In this document: positions 1-10,483 of the stretch, piece after piece
Layout: the number at the start of each line of letters is the position of its first letter
Numbering within the stretch: the stretch's first letter is position 1
DNA from: Chlamydomonas sphaeroides
Lineage: Eukaryota; Chlorophyta; Chlorophyceae; Chlamydomonadales; Chlamydomonadaceae
Assembly: GCA_001662425.1 (NCBI GenBank)
Contig: BDDC01001192.1
Span: forward strand, 4,869 to 30,280
Length of the DNA: 25,412 bases
Reading direction: 5' to 3'
Notes under the pieces: generated by a model
The model's input: the letters and a program-made list of their open reading frames with translations, nothing else
Database searches by the model: none
What the model was told of the DNA's origin: nothing
Translations under genes and position numbers: made by a program

Positions 1-3000
1 GCCACACCGAGCCCAAGACAGCCCAGCCCAGCGCCACCGCCAGCACGCTCCGCACCCGCCAGCATCTCAATCGCCTCGTGCGACGGCGTACGGCGGCTCT
101 TGCGGTAGGGCGAGGGGATGGCCAGATTGAGGCCCTGGGCCACCTCGAACGACACCGACACCAGCCGAGAGCCCAACGAGCGCCGACCCAATACCGGCCC
201 GCCGCCGGCTGCAGCGGCTGTGGCGGAGCCGGCTGCAGAAGGCGCCGCCGCTGCCGCTGCGGCTGAGGCGGCCGCCGCCGGCTCGAGCGCTGTGCCGCTG
301 CCGTCCTCCTCGGCCGTCGGCTTCCGGCAAATGCCCCAGCGGGACAGGAGCGCCTTGGACTTGTCTAGAAGGCCGCTGTCGGTGCCGCTGGCGGAGGCGG
401 AGCTGTCATCCGACAGCGGAGCCGGCACCGCCGCCGCCACTGCTGCCGCCGCCGCGGCGGCGGCGGCCTTGGACCGGCTGCCGATGGTCAGGCTAGACAG
501 CGAGAAGGAGGCCGAGCCAGAGGCGCCATCCGGACCGCCGCCACCGCCCGCGGCACTGACGCTGGCGTCACTCGCCAGCAGCTGCGACGCCGTCGCCCAG
601 AAGCCGCTGCCGCCGCCGCTGCCGTTGCCGATGCTGCCGGCGCCGTCGCCGCCCGGCCCTGGCAGCGGCTGCTGCTGCGCGGCCTGGGCCTGGCTGGGGA
701 AGGGCGGCGGCAGCACCCGGATGCGCACGCGCACCATGGGGCCCTCGCCGCGCAGGGAGGCCAGCAGGCTGGACAGTTTTGTGGACACGGTGGGGTCGCT
801 CTTGAGCTGCGGCGGGGGGCTCAGGCAGCCTGCGGCCGGGCAGGGGGCAGGGGCGCCGTCAGCAGGGCAGCCGGACGCCTAACGGGGAAGGCAGGGGTGC
901 GCCTCGCGCAGGGCGGCCTTGGATGAGCCGGACAGAGCACAGGGCCGAGGCAGCTGACCTGGCTGCACTGCGCGCCGCGCCGCGCCTAAGGGCCAGCACC
1001 CGGCCCCACCTGACGCCATCAGCTCTGCCAGCTCCTCCTCCGACAGCTCGCCGCGCCCAGCGCCCAGCGCCGCGGGCTTGCGCGCCCCGCCGACGCTGCT
1101 GTCCGGAGGGAGGGCCAGGTGCGGCGGGTGCGAGTGCGGGGGCTGCGGCAGGGGGATGAGGTGGGGGGCCGACGCCGCTGCGGCGCCGGGGGCAGGGGCC
1201 GCGGCAGCCGCCGCTGTGGCCGCACACGCGATAGCGCCCGCCTTGTCGGCGGCTGGCGCGTTAGTGGTGGAGAGGCAGAGGGACCTGCGAGCAAGGGAGC
1301 CATGAGGCCGCGTGAGGGGCTCATGGAAGGGACAACGCAGCAACGACAGGCACCCACCGCCTCTAGCTACCCTGCAGGCCAGGCCCAGCGGCAGCGCGGC
1401 GGCCCCATTCCTTGCCGCACGCACGCACCTGACGACGCTCAAGCCGCTGCCGCTTGCCCCACTACCGCTGCCGCTCGCAGCCGGCGGCAGCGGCGGCCCC
1501 ATGGCGGCGCCGGGGCCGGCCGGCGGCGCAGCCTCGTCGGCCCGGTCGCCCAGGACCCGCCGCAGCAGGCTGCCGGCGCCGTTGCCGGCGCCGCCGGCCG
1601 CCGACGCCAGCTGCGGCGACACCTCCCGGGCGGCATTCACCGGACTCATGCCCCCCAGCGGCAGCTGCGCCACCGGCAGCGGCGCACGCGGCGGCAGGCC
1701 CTGCGCGCTGAAGGAGGTGCCCCGCGGCGTCACCGGGTACGCTCCGCTCGGCGGCGGCGCCGTCGCCGCCAAGCCGCTGAGGCTGCCGCTGGACGTGGGG
1801 CGGGAGCTGGCGGCGCCGTCAGGGGAGGTGGTGGTGCCGCCGCCGCCGCCACCAGAGGCCGCCATGGCTGCAAGCGCGGCGGCGGCTATGTTCGAGTTGG
1901 AAGCGCTGCGAGTGGGGATGACGACGGCGGCCAACGGCGCCGTTGGGGGTAACGGCGCGGCGGCGGCCGCCATGCCTGGCGCAGCGCCCTGCGACGGCGG
2001 CGATGTGCGGCTCGCGAGCCCCGCGGCGTGGTTCTCCAGGGCCACCGCCATGGCGCCGCTGCTGGGGTGCGTTGGCACGGGGCAGGCGAGCGCGATGCGC
2101 GGCGAGGAGACTGCCTGCTGCTGCGGCTGGGGCTGCTGCCACTGCTGCTGAGGATAGGGGTGCTGCTGAGGGAAGGGGTGCTGTTGCGGCTGAAGGTGCG
2201 AATGCGAGTGCTGCGTGTGGGCGGGGTGCGGCGCGGCCGCGGCCGCAATAGCCTGAGTCAGAGGCGGCGCCGGCGGCCGCTCCGTGACGGGGCTGGCGGC
2301 GCCCGAGCGGAACTGCGATGACAGCGACACGCTGGGGCTGAGGCCGCCGGGCGTGTCGGGGTCGCAGGCGGTGGAGGCGCTGTCTACGGTGGGCGCGCAA
2401 TGGGAGGGCGCGCTGGGGGTGGGGCCGCTGGCGGTTGACACGCCGCCCTGGCTGCGGCAGCTCTCCTGCCCGCCATCAGCCGCCGCCTGCGCCGCTGCCA
2501 CCACCGCCGCCGCTGCGGCGGCGGCTGCTGAGGCGGCCGAGCCCGAGCCGCCCGAGGCCGCCGGCGCGGGCGAGAAGGTGCCCGCCGAGTGCATGAACTG
2601 CTGCTGGTGCTGCGCTCCAATCCCTGTGAGGGCGATGCCGTACGTCTCGCGCCGGCCAAACTCCACCACGGGCGGCGGCGGCGGCGTGTTGCCTTGCGAG
2701 CCGCAGCTCATGAAGCTGCCGCCGCCGACGCAGCTGGCGGCGCTGGCGCTGCCCCAGCACGAGCCGCCGCCGCAGCCGTGCACGGCGCCGGCGGTGGAGG
2801 CGCTGGGGTCGCAGGGCCCAAGCTGGGAGCCGCCGGGCTCGGCCTCGCCGCCCTCGTGCTGCCCCTCGAGCACCTCCACGAACAGCATGAAGGGAGCCTG
2901 AAGGCAGCGCCACCCAAGGCAGCGTCAGGCCCCTCGCAACTGCAGCAGCGCCGGCATGCGGGGGAACCCCACGGGGCCGCTGCGGGGCCTGCCTTCACGG

Positions 3001-5245
3001 CCTGCCACCCATGCAGCCCAGCCCTGTCTCCGTCCTCAACCCCTGCCCCCGCCCCCCACGCAACCACGCCCTCCGCTCTCCCCAACGGCGCCCCTCGCCG
3101 CCCCACCTTCTCTCGTGAGTTGAGGAGCACCGCCTCCCGCGCCGTCAGCCGCAGCACGCGGTCCCCGCCGCGGCCCATGGGGAACCAGATGGCCACGTCC
3201 CGCCGGTTGGCCGCCTCGATCTCCCGGTTGATGTGCTCCAGCCCCAGCCGCAGCGCGCGGTGCCGCTCCTCCTGTGGGAAACAGCAGGGCGCGGCAGCCG
3301 GGCTTCTAGGCAGGACGCCAAGACCGTGAAGAAGCGTCCACCCAGGTACCTCTCGCCCGGCGCGCAGGACCCGCCTCCGCCGACGAGCCACGTAGCCATG
3401 AGCCCCGGCCGCAGCCAAATCGCCCGTCCGAAAGCCCCTGGCCCTGGCCCGCCCCTGCCTGCGAGTAGTTAGTCAGCGCGCTGCTGGCGTCGCACAGCGC
3501 CTCCACAAAGTCCAACGTGGCGCCAAACGTGTCGTAGCGCAGCCGCGTCAGCGGCGACATGGGCCGCCCGCCGTACTCATCGTCCGACATGAGCGCCTCC
3601 TCCTCTGCCGTCGCCACGACCATGCCAGCGCCGCCGCCGGCGGTCTTGGAACGCTCGAGCAGCGCCGACACCCCCTCGCCCTCGCCCAGCTCCCGACGGA
3701 TCGACTGGATCCGGTCCGCTAGGCTGGCGGCGGCGGCTGAGACCGCGTTGGCGGCGGCAGCGCCGAAGGCACTGACGCGGCCGACCTTGTCAGGCGCTGC
3801 GGCGCCACTGTCGCTGACGGAGCTGTCGGCGCCGGCGCCGTCGGCGGTGGGCCGCGGCCTGCTGGGCATGAAGCCGTTGGCACGCAGCGAGCCTGGCGGC
3901 GGCGCCGACACCGCCGGTACGTCCATTGGGGGAATGGTCATGGAGGCCGCCGGCGCCGCCGGCGCGGCGCCGCCGCTGGAGGCCCCGGATGCCAGCGACA
4001 GGCCGCGCTTCTCCGGCGGCAGCAGGCACCCAAGGTCGATCTGCAGCCCGCCGCTGCGCCGCTGCGTAAGGCTGCCGCCGCCACCGCTGGCTCCGTCGGC
4101 GCCGCCGCCGCTGCCGCGCCGCGGCGCCTCGCCCGCCTCAGCAATCTGGCCCAGCGTCGTGTGGCTGACGGCGCCGCCGCCGCTGAGCCCGTGGGTCGGC
4201 GGCGACATGACCATGCGCCCGGGTGGCATGATGGCCACGTGGCTAGGGCTGTGGGGACCCACGTGCGGTGGCGGCGGCGGCAGGTGCAGCCCGGCGTCAC
4301 CGGACAGAGGCCCTGACGCCAGGACGGGCATGTGGGAGAGCACCAGGGAGCTGCCCGGGCTGAAGGTGGGGCTGAAGGGCGGGCTGATGAGCTGGCTGTT
4401 GAAGGGGCTGAGGGGGTCCAGCTTGGGGTTGCGGATGGGGACCTCCTGCGCGGGAACGGCGCCGTCGCAAGGGTTCGGGATGGGTGGGGCAGGGTCCGGA
4501 CGCTTGCGCTGACGCCAGTCCAGGGCCACCGACGCCAACAGCGGAGGCTGAGGGGTGGGCAGGCAACTGACTTTCATCCCTGAGCCCTGCGCACCCATTT
4601 GCCCTCGAGCGCGGCCTTGTAGGCGCGCTCGCGGAAGGCCTCCAGCCCCCTGTTCTTGGGGTGGTCCTGGCACAGCGCGACCAGGAGCCATTGCGCCTGC
4701 AGAGCGAGCATGTCTGTTGTGTCAGCGAATGCAGGCTGAGGTAGCGAGCTGCGTCGAGAGGCGTGCGGCAGCAAAGATGACGGACCGCGGCTGTCAATCA
4801 GGATGCGTTTGCCGGCGAGTGCGCGAAGCTGTCGCTAGCGCAGGCTGCCATCGCACCTTGATGGCCAAGCGGAATGATTTGCTGCATAGGTCCACGATGG
4901 TCCGCTCGAGCGGTGAGCCCGGCTTGCTCACGGCCAAGTACACAAACTGCAGGAGGTACTTCTCAATAGCCTCCTCCCCCAGCTCCTGCAGCCGGTTGCA
5001 CAAGTAGTCGTGCACGGCCGGCTGCGAGCTCTGGTAAAGGTACCTGTCGGGGCAGCACGCACGATTTGGGGTTTTCGCGCCGGAGCTCGCGCGGACCCTA
5101 GCCGAGGTGCCTGGCGCGGCACTCACTGCAGAGCAATCCACGCATCGAATGGCGTCGTGGAGAACCAACGCAGCAAGAGGCCCTGTGCATCTTTGCTGTC
5201 GCCGCTGTTGGTCCACTTCGTCGTCAGAGACTTCACGAGGCTCAT
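1..5245 (-). CDS. PI4KB: Phosphatidylinositol 4-kinase beta (type III), N-terminal part, partial at window edge
   Basis: This gene encodes a PI 4-kinase, which phosphorylates phosphatidylinositol to PI4P on Golgi/trans-Golgi membranes. Proposed exons are 5245-5127, 5043-4857, 4696-4595, 4547-3459, 3271-3107, 2897-1429, 1284-1010 and 829-1; all joins agree in phase and give about 1,411 residues. Residues 25-115 form the conserved N-terminal helical (LKU/PIK) domain, with motifs such as VHDYLCNRLQEL, EKYLLQFVYLAV and LERTIVDLCSKSFRLAIK. Residues ~485-565 carry the second conserved block (FVEALCDASSAL, FPMGRGGDRV, EAVLLNSREK, APFMLFVEVLE). About 600 residues of Ala/Gly/Ser/Pro/Gln-rich sequence follow, then VRVRIRVL and a basic PSPYRKSRRTPSHEAIE segment near residue 1380. 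No kinase catalytic motif is present, so the catalytic domain lies left of position 1. The last exon may end near position 57 at a GGTGCGG site. The start ATG is the first before the conserved WFSTTPFDAWIALQYLYQ region. Intron 4 appears to be GC-AG. Family assignment is firm; exact exon edges in low-complexity parts are less sure. Confidence 0.9.
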
Positions 5246-5713
5246 ACTTTCACCCGCCCGTCATCCGCGGCCCGTTAAGGGGGCTTGGGGGCGGCCATTA
5301 GCGCGCTTGAGCGTCAGGCCGACCCAGCCCAACGGCGATACCCTATGGCCTTTATCATAGCCCTTGCCGTGAGTTCATCTGATGATAGCACAAAAATGCA
5401 GTGTGGAGAGTTCCGTGGAGAGGAGTCAAAATTCACAAGACCTCAAGCGTGGCGTAACTGAACACTTTAATGTATATAATTGTCTAGAAGAAAAGCAAGG
5501 TTCCGCAGAAGGGGCTTGGGGGGTTGCAACGCCTTGGTTTGCAAAATGCATGGGGAAGTCCACAGACTTTGCCGAATTGGGCCCCCCGGCAGAGCAGAGC
5601 TTCAACCTGCCATAAAAGTCGAGTCAATAGTTCCACCTGACTGGCGCCACAAGCACATCGCTACGCTTCAGTCGCGGCGCTTCAGAGGACATCGCGCTGG
5701 TCGCCCCACAGCC
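5246..5713. promoter_or_regulatory. Divergent intergenic region between PI4-kinase and TrhO-like genes
   Basis: The two start codons point away from each other with 468 bases between them, so this stretch must hold both promoters and 5' UTRs. It is clearly less GC-rich than its flanks. It contains a TATA-like stretch (tgtatataatt, about 5472-5482) and a short direct repeat tggagag around 5406-5424. An 18-base element at 5643-5660 recurs with two mismatches upstream of the PB1 gene. No transcription start can be fixed from sequence alone. Confidence 0.45.
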
Positions 5714-8700
5714 ATGCTACTTCACGCTAACCAACTCCAAATGTCCAGGGTCTCGCTGCACCGGGGCAGCGGCACTCTGGCTCCCATCGTCGCGATTCCG
5801 GCGAAGCCGGTCGCCACGGCTGCGCAGCCGGCCGCGTCCTGTGCACAGCCGTGGCAGCGGGAGCAGAGAGACCTTCTCGGCCGGCGGACGGCGTGCTACG
5901 CGGTCGGCGGCGGGCCGAGCGGTACAGCGGCGTCCGTCCCGCCGCAACTCGTGGTACGTCGCACGTCCGCGCCCGCGCCCGCACCCAACTCCTGAGACGC
6001 TCACGCCGCCTCCTGCCCCTGCCCTCCACCTTCCAGCCCCCTACTGACCCCAACGCCTATTGCATCGTCAACTTCTACCACCTGACGCCCGTCGCCGACC
6101 CGCAAGCGGTGAGGGCCTTTCCAGGGCATTCCTCTTGACGCCGCCAGGCCCCTTCGCCGGGGCCGCTGCTCCCACTGCAAATGGGCAACCCTGGCACCGG
6201 CATGCAGCCGTACATGACTCGTCCTCTGCAGCGCCCCAGCCTGTCCACACCCCTGCCCGTCACGCACTCGTGCCCCCGCCCTAGGCCATGGAGCAGCACC
6301 GGCAGTGGGTGGAGCGCATGGGCTTGGACATTCGCGGCCGCATCTACATCTCCTCGCAGGTCAGCGCGCCTATCACGCAGGCCCATAATCCACAGGGACA
6401 ACAAAAGGGCTACAGCGACGCCAGCGGGCAACTGGTCACTGCCGTGGCCTGCTCGAGGCCGCTATAGGCCGTCGCCTAGGAGCACCTGCCGCCAGCCGCC
6501 CGCTCCAGAAAGCCATGCCTGCCATACCTGCCCGGGGCCCGCCGAGGGGAGCCACGGCCATCCGTGCACCTCCACCAGGGCTCCGCCCCTGCCCCCAGCA
6601 AGTTCTACACCCACCTCTTTGACTCAGGGACCCCTCCCCGGACTTCGCAGGGCATGAACTGCCAGTACGGCGGCACCCTGGAGCAGGCCACCGCGTACGC
6701 CGAATGGGTCAAGCAGCAGCCCGGGTTCCAGGTGCGACCCCCTGGCGCCGGGCGCTGCAAGGAACGCTCCGCAGCGCTTGAAACGCCAGGCGCGCCCGCA
6801 GCTGCTGGGTATGTTGTGCGGCATGTCCCCTAGCGCCGCAGGGCTGGTACGGTACCCGTGCAGCAGCGCAGCATGCACTTCATAACGCCGGCAGGTCGCC
6901 TCCCAATGCCGGGAGCAGGCTCGCACCCGTACCCGCGGCGCCACGCATTGCGCCTCACCCACCGACTGGTGTACCGCTCGCCTGCTCCTCCTCGGGCCCC
7001 TGCGCCAGGGCCTGCGCTACACGGTGTGGCCGGCCGAGGGCCACGCCTTCCCAAAGCTGCGCCTCAAGTACAAGCCCAACCTCATCTCCCTGGCGGGCGG
7101 CATGGAGGTGATGCCCATCACGGACCCCGCAGCCAGGGCCACTCCGCTGGAGCCGACGGCCTGGAAGGAGATGATCGCGGCGCGCCAGGTGCAGCGGGGT
7201 ACCGCGGCACGGCCCAGCAGGACAGCAGTGGGGCGCGGCGCGGTGGTGGCACGACGGGGTGCAGAATCGGCGCCATGGGCGCGTGTGACGGCGCCTGCCT
7301 CCGTCCGTGCCTGGTTGCATCGGCCCCAACACGGGTCCCCCGCAGGAGAAGGGCGTGGTGGTGCTGGACGTGCGCAATGACTACGAGTGGGACGCGGGCC
7401 ACTTTGCCGGCGCGGATCGGCCGCAGGAGGAGATCTTCGCCGAGACGCCCGTGGGCGAGAGCGAGCAGGAGGTGCCGGCGCCACTGCGGGAAGCGGACAA
7501 GGACACGCCAGTCATGGTGCGCGAGCGGAAGCAGCTGCGGGGCTCCTGGGCGAGCATGCCGCGGCGCCTATGTCGCGCTGTGCCCGCCCGCCTGCGTGTG
7601 GGCGTGCGTGCCAGCTGGTGTGCAGTCCGTCCACGTGCGGGCCGGGGGCTGCGGCGCAAAGCCGCTCTTGCTGCGCTGTCCGCTGCTGAGCCGCTGCTGC
7701 TGCCGGCTGGCGTGTGTGCAGATGTACTGCACGGGCGGCATCCGGTGCGACGTGTACTCGACCTTCCTGCGCAAGAAGGGCTTTAACAACCTGTACACGC
7801 TCGAAGGCGGCGTGCAGAACTACTTCCGCCAGGTGCGAGTGCCCATCACCAGTCCTCAGCGCTGTCGCTCGGCACATCCCAGCGCAGAGCTTACTGGGCT
7901 ATGGGCTACGGGCAGGTCAGGTGCCGTGCGCCGATGTGGGTCGGTCTGGTATCCTGCACTCACGTGGCTCGGCATGTGCGGCCCCGCAGGAGGGCGGTGC
8001 GCACTGGAACGGGAGCCTGTTCGTGTTCGACGCTCGCATGGCCATCCCGCCCACCGCGGAAGGTAGGGCGAAGCGGCAGGGCGCGGCGCCAGGCGCTTGC
8101 AGGGCCCCAGAGTGCAGCGGGCGGCATGCGGCTAGGGCGCTCTGGCTGAGGCCGCTGGGCCCCCGCAGCATTGCGATGTGATGCTCGCTCGACACCCTGT
8201 CGTTCTTCCCCTCCGCTGCCCCGGCCCCGAACACGCACGCGGCGCGGCAGCGTTTGCCGGCAACGCCGCCTCCGCCGCGGACGGAGCGGGGCCAAGTGCG
8301 TCCGTCGGTCCCGTGCGCAGTAGCGAGCGAGCCGCGCCGAACTCGCCCTCCCCGACGCCGGCGCTCGCGTGTGCCGCCCATGCCCGCCATCGCGCCGCTA
8401 GCCCAACCTCAACCTTGCACTTCTCTCAAGCTACCTCTGCCCCATCCCCGGCCACGAAGCCCCGCGCAGCGCGCTCACCTGCTCCTTGTGTGCCCCTTTG
8501 CGTGCGCCGCCCCTACGCAGCCGGCCTGCGCGCCGCGGTGCCTTGCTCCGTGTGCGGCTCCCCCGACTCGGAGCTGCCGCACGTCAACTGCGCCAACATT
8601 GACTGCAACGAGCTCTTTATCGCGTGCGCCGCCTGCAAGGCCGCCATGCGGGGCTGCTGCTGCGCCGAGTGCATGACGGCGCCGCGCCTGCTGCGGCCCG

Positions 8701-9468
8701 CCAAGGTGGAGGGCGGCCACTACGGGTCATGGTGAGTGGGCCTCCACCAACCACCGCACAGCCGTCTGTGGCGCACACGGCACGCGCGATGTCGGTGTCC
8801 GCGGACCGGCACGCCCGCGACCGCAGGCCCTGCCCCTTTGGCGGATGGCGCGGAGCTGAAAGTCTGGCCGCTGTCGGCCTACGGTCGCTCCTCACCAAGG
8901 CCGGATGTGCTCTGGTGGCTCCGCGTTGGGTGGTGACAATTGCGCCTCTGCGTTATGCTATGAATGCATCGCCGCAGGGGCAACTACGCGGACCCGGACG
9001 AGGTGGCGCCGCGCATCGCCACGGGCCGCACGCGCGAGGGCCGCGTGGCTCGCCGCGCGCGGCGGCGGGAGGCGCTCAAGGACAAGCGCATGGAGGCGCT
9101 GTCGGAGAAGCTATCGCGCAAGAAGATGGTGAGGGCTTGACGGTGGCATGGGAAGCGGGGGCCGAGGGTACTGATGCTGGGGCGTGTTGGGGATGGGTGG
9201 AGATGGGCGAGGCGAGGCGGTCAGTCCGACCTCGGGTGGGGCCGGCAGGTACCTGAGTTGGCGGCTGCGCGGAAGGCGGGTAGCGCGACGCGTGGCGTGC
9301 TTCTTGCTGCCCTGGACGCGCGTCGCGTTCCGCGTGCGTGCCTTCTGGTAACCTGCTGTGTCCGTCCCTCAGGTTCGTGAGGCCATGGCCCGCGTTGAGG
9401 CGATGGAGGCGGCCGCGGCGGCCGCGGCGGCGCAGGAGGAGGGCCAGCAGGTGGCGTGCGCGCAGTGA
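5714..9468 (+). CDS. trhO: TrhO/YceA-family rhodanese-like protein (STR8-like), probably plastid-targeted
   Basis: Bacterial TrhO uses O2 to hydroxylate uridine 34 of tRNAs (ho5U), and plant homologues are chloroplast rhodanese-like proteins. Exons are 5714-5953, 6037-6108, 6285-6359, 6651-6731, 7009-7188, 7346-7516, 7722-7832, 7990-8062, 8521-8731, 8978-9128 and 9373-9468. All are GT-AG, phases agree, and the product is 486 residues. Residues 1-80 are Ser/Arg/Ala-rich with few acids, like a transit peptide; a second ATG lies at 5741. The N-terminal domain (VNFYHLTPV, GRIYISSQGMNCQYGG, AFPKLRLKYKP) spans residues 87-180. The rhodanese domain (VVVLDVRNDYEWDAGHF to LEGGVQNYF) spans 217-310, with catalytic Cys276 in CTGGIRC. 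A Cys-rich module follows (C343, C346, C358, C363, C370, C373, C380-382, C385), as in many TrhO proteins. Residues ~406-486 are an unusual Arg/Lys-rich then Ala/Glu-rich helical tail. No TGTAA signal was seen downstream. Confidence 0.92.
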
Positions 9469-10483
9469 GCGGCCCGTGGCGTGCTGAAGCCCGTAGCAGG
9501 GGCGTAACACGCCCGAAAACCGCTTGGCAACAAGCTGGGTGCGGGACGGCAGGATGGCAGGGCAGTGCATATGGCCCCGCGTCAATAAGCGAGAGCCGGC
9601 GTGAGCTGGCTGCGCTGAGGTCGTGCGCTGTGTGGGGACTGTGAGCCTTGTGTTCTTGGCTGGGCGTGGGATGCGTGTGGGCATGGGAACATGGTATGTG
9701 TCGTGCGTGGTGTCGTGTGCCGTGAGGAGACTGCGACCTTCGTGTTTGCTTGGCGCCGAACGCGTACGTCGGTCGGAGAGGCTTGCAGGAGGTGGGCCTG
9801 ACATGGCCTGACATGGGTGCTCGCGGCCTGGAGCAATGTTTCGCGGAGGAAGGCCGGATTGGGGACAGGCCGAGCTGGCTGACGTCGACGGCAGGTGTGC
9901 TTGCATGCTCAACATCTACTGGACAGTAGCGAGTGTGCTGCTGACGTCACTGTTACAGCGACGGCCTCCGGAAAAAGGAGAAACGCGAACGGCCTCCACC
10001 ACTGCATCGCCGCGCCGCACCCCGCCGACAAGGCTCCACACGCAGCTCATCAGGGCCGCAACCGCAGTCCGCCTCCAGGACTCAAGGGGCCACCTGACAC
10101 CTTGCTGCCTCCTCCCGAGGATGCATCGCTCGGGCCCCCCTTGCCGCGCCAAACCTCACAAGAACCGCTCCCATAACGCCGCACTGTCAAGCCTGTGCTC
10201 TCCACACCTCAACCGATCCTCCTGTGATCGTTGCCACTTAGCCGAGAGTCCCAGTCCGCCATCGTTGCCGAGCCTCGCCGCTCTAGTCATGCAGCGCAAC
10301 CAAGTCCATGCACCAAGCGCTTGATGTGCCGGGCAAGGAGGTCCGAGGTCCGACACGTGCCATCCCGGACAACCATCGCAGTGTCCCCCGAGGCCCCGCC
10401 CGCGCAGCCGTGCGTACCAAGAAAGCCTCTTACTTTCTGGCGCCCTGTCCTGCGCCGCCCCGTACCCGCTCGGGCAAGGGGCG
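9469..10483. other. Convergent intergenic region (3' UTRs of TrhO-like and BuGZ-like genes)
   Basis: The region lies between the stop codons of two convergent genes. Open frames here are short, lack homology that I recognise and have no convincing exon structure. It holds GT-rich stretches (about 9660-9720), a tandem cctgacatgg at 9795-9814, and one TTACA (TGTAA on the minus strand) at 9953. I see no further gene. Confidence 0.6.
9953..9957 (-). terminator. Possible poly(A) signal TGTAA for the BuGZ-like gene
   Basis: TGTAA is the usual polyadenylation signal of chlorophycean algae. On the minus strand it occurs here, about 530 bases after the BuGZ-like stop codon and within the convergent intergenic region. 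This would give a 3' UTR of ordinary length for such algae. A single pentamer can occur by chance. Confidence 0.35.

Noticed and set aside
118..882. 254-codon plus-strand open frame
   Set aside because: It is antisense to the PI4-kinase exon that carries VRVRIRVL and the PSPYRKSRR segment; composition is Ala/Pro/Ser as expected for the reverse of GC-rich codons.
1119..2151. Long plus-strand frames antisense to the PI4-kinase insertion
   Set aside because: No domains, Arg/Ala/Gly composition, and the minus strand has phase-consistent exons there.
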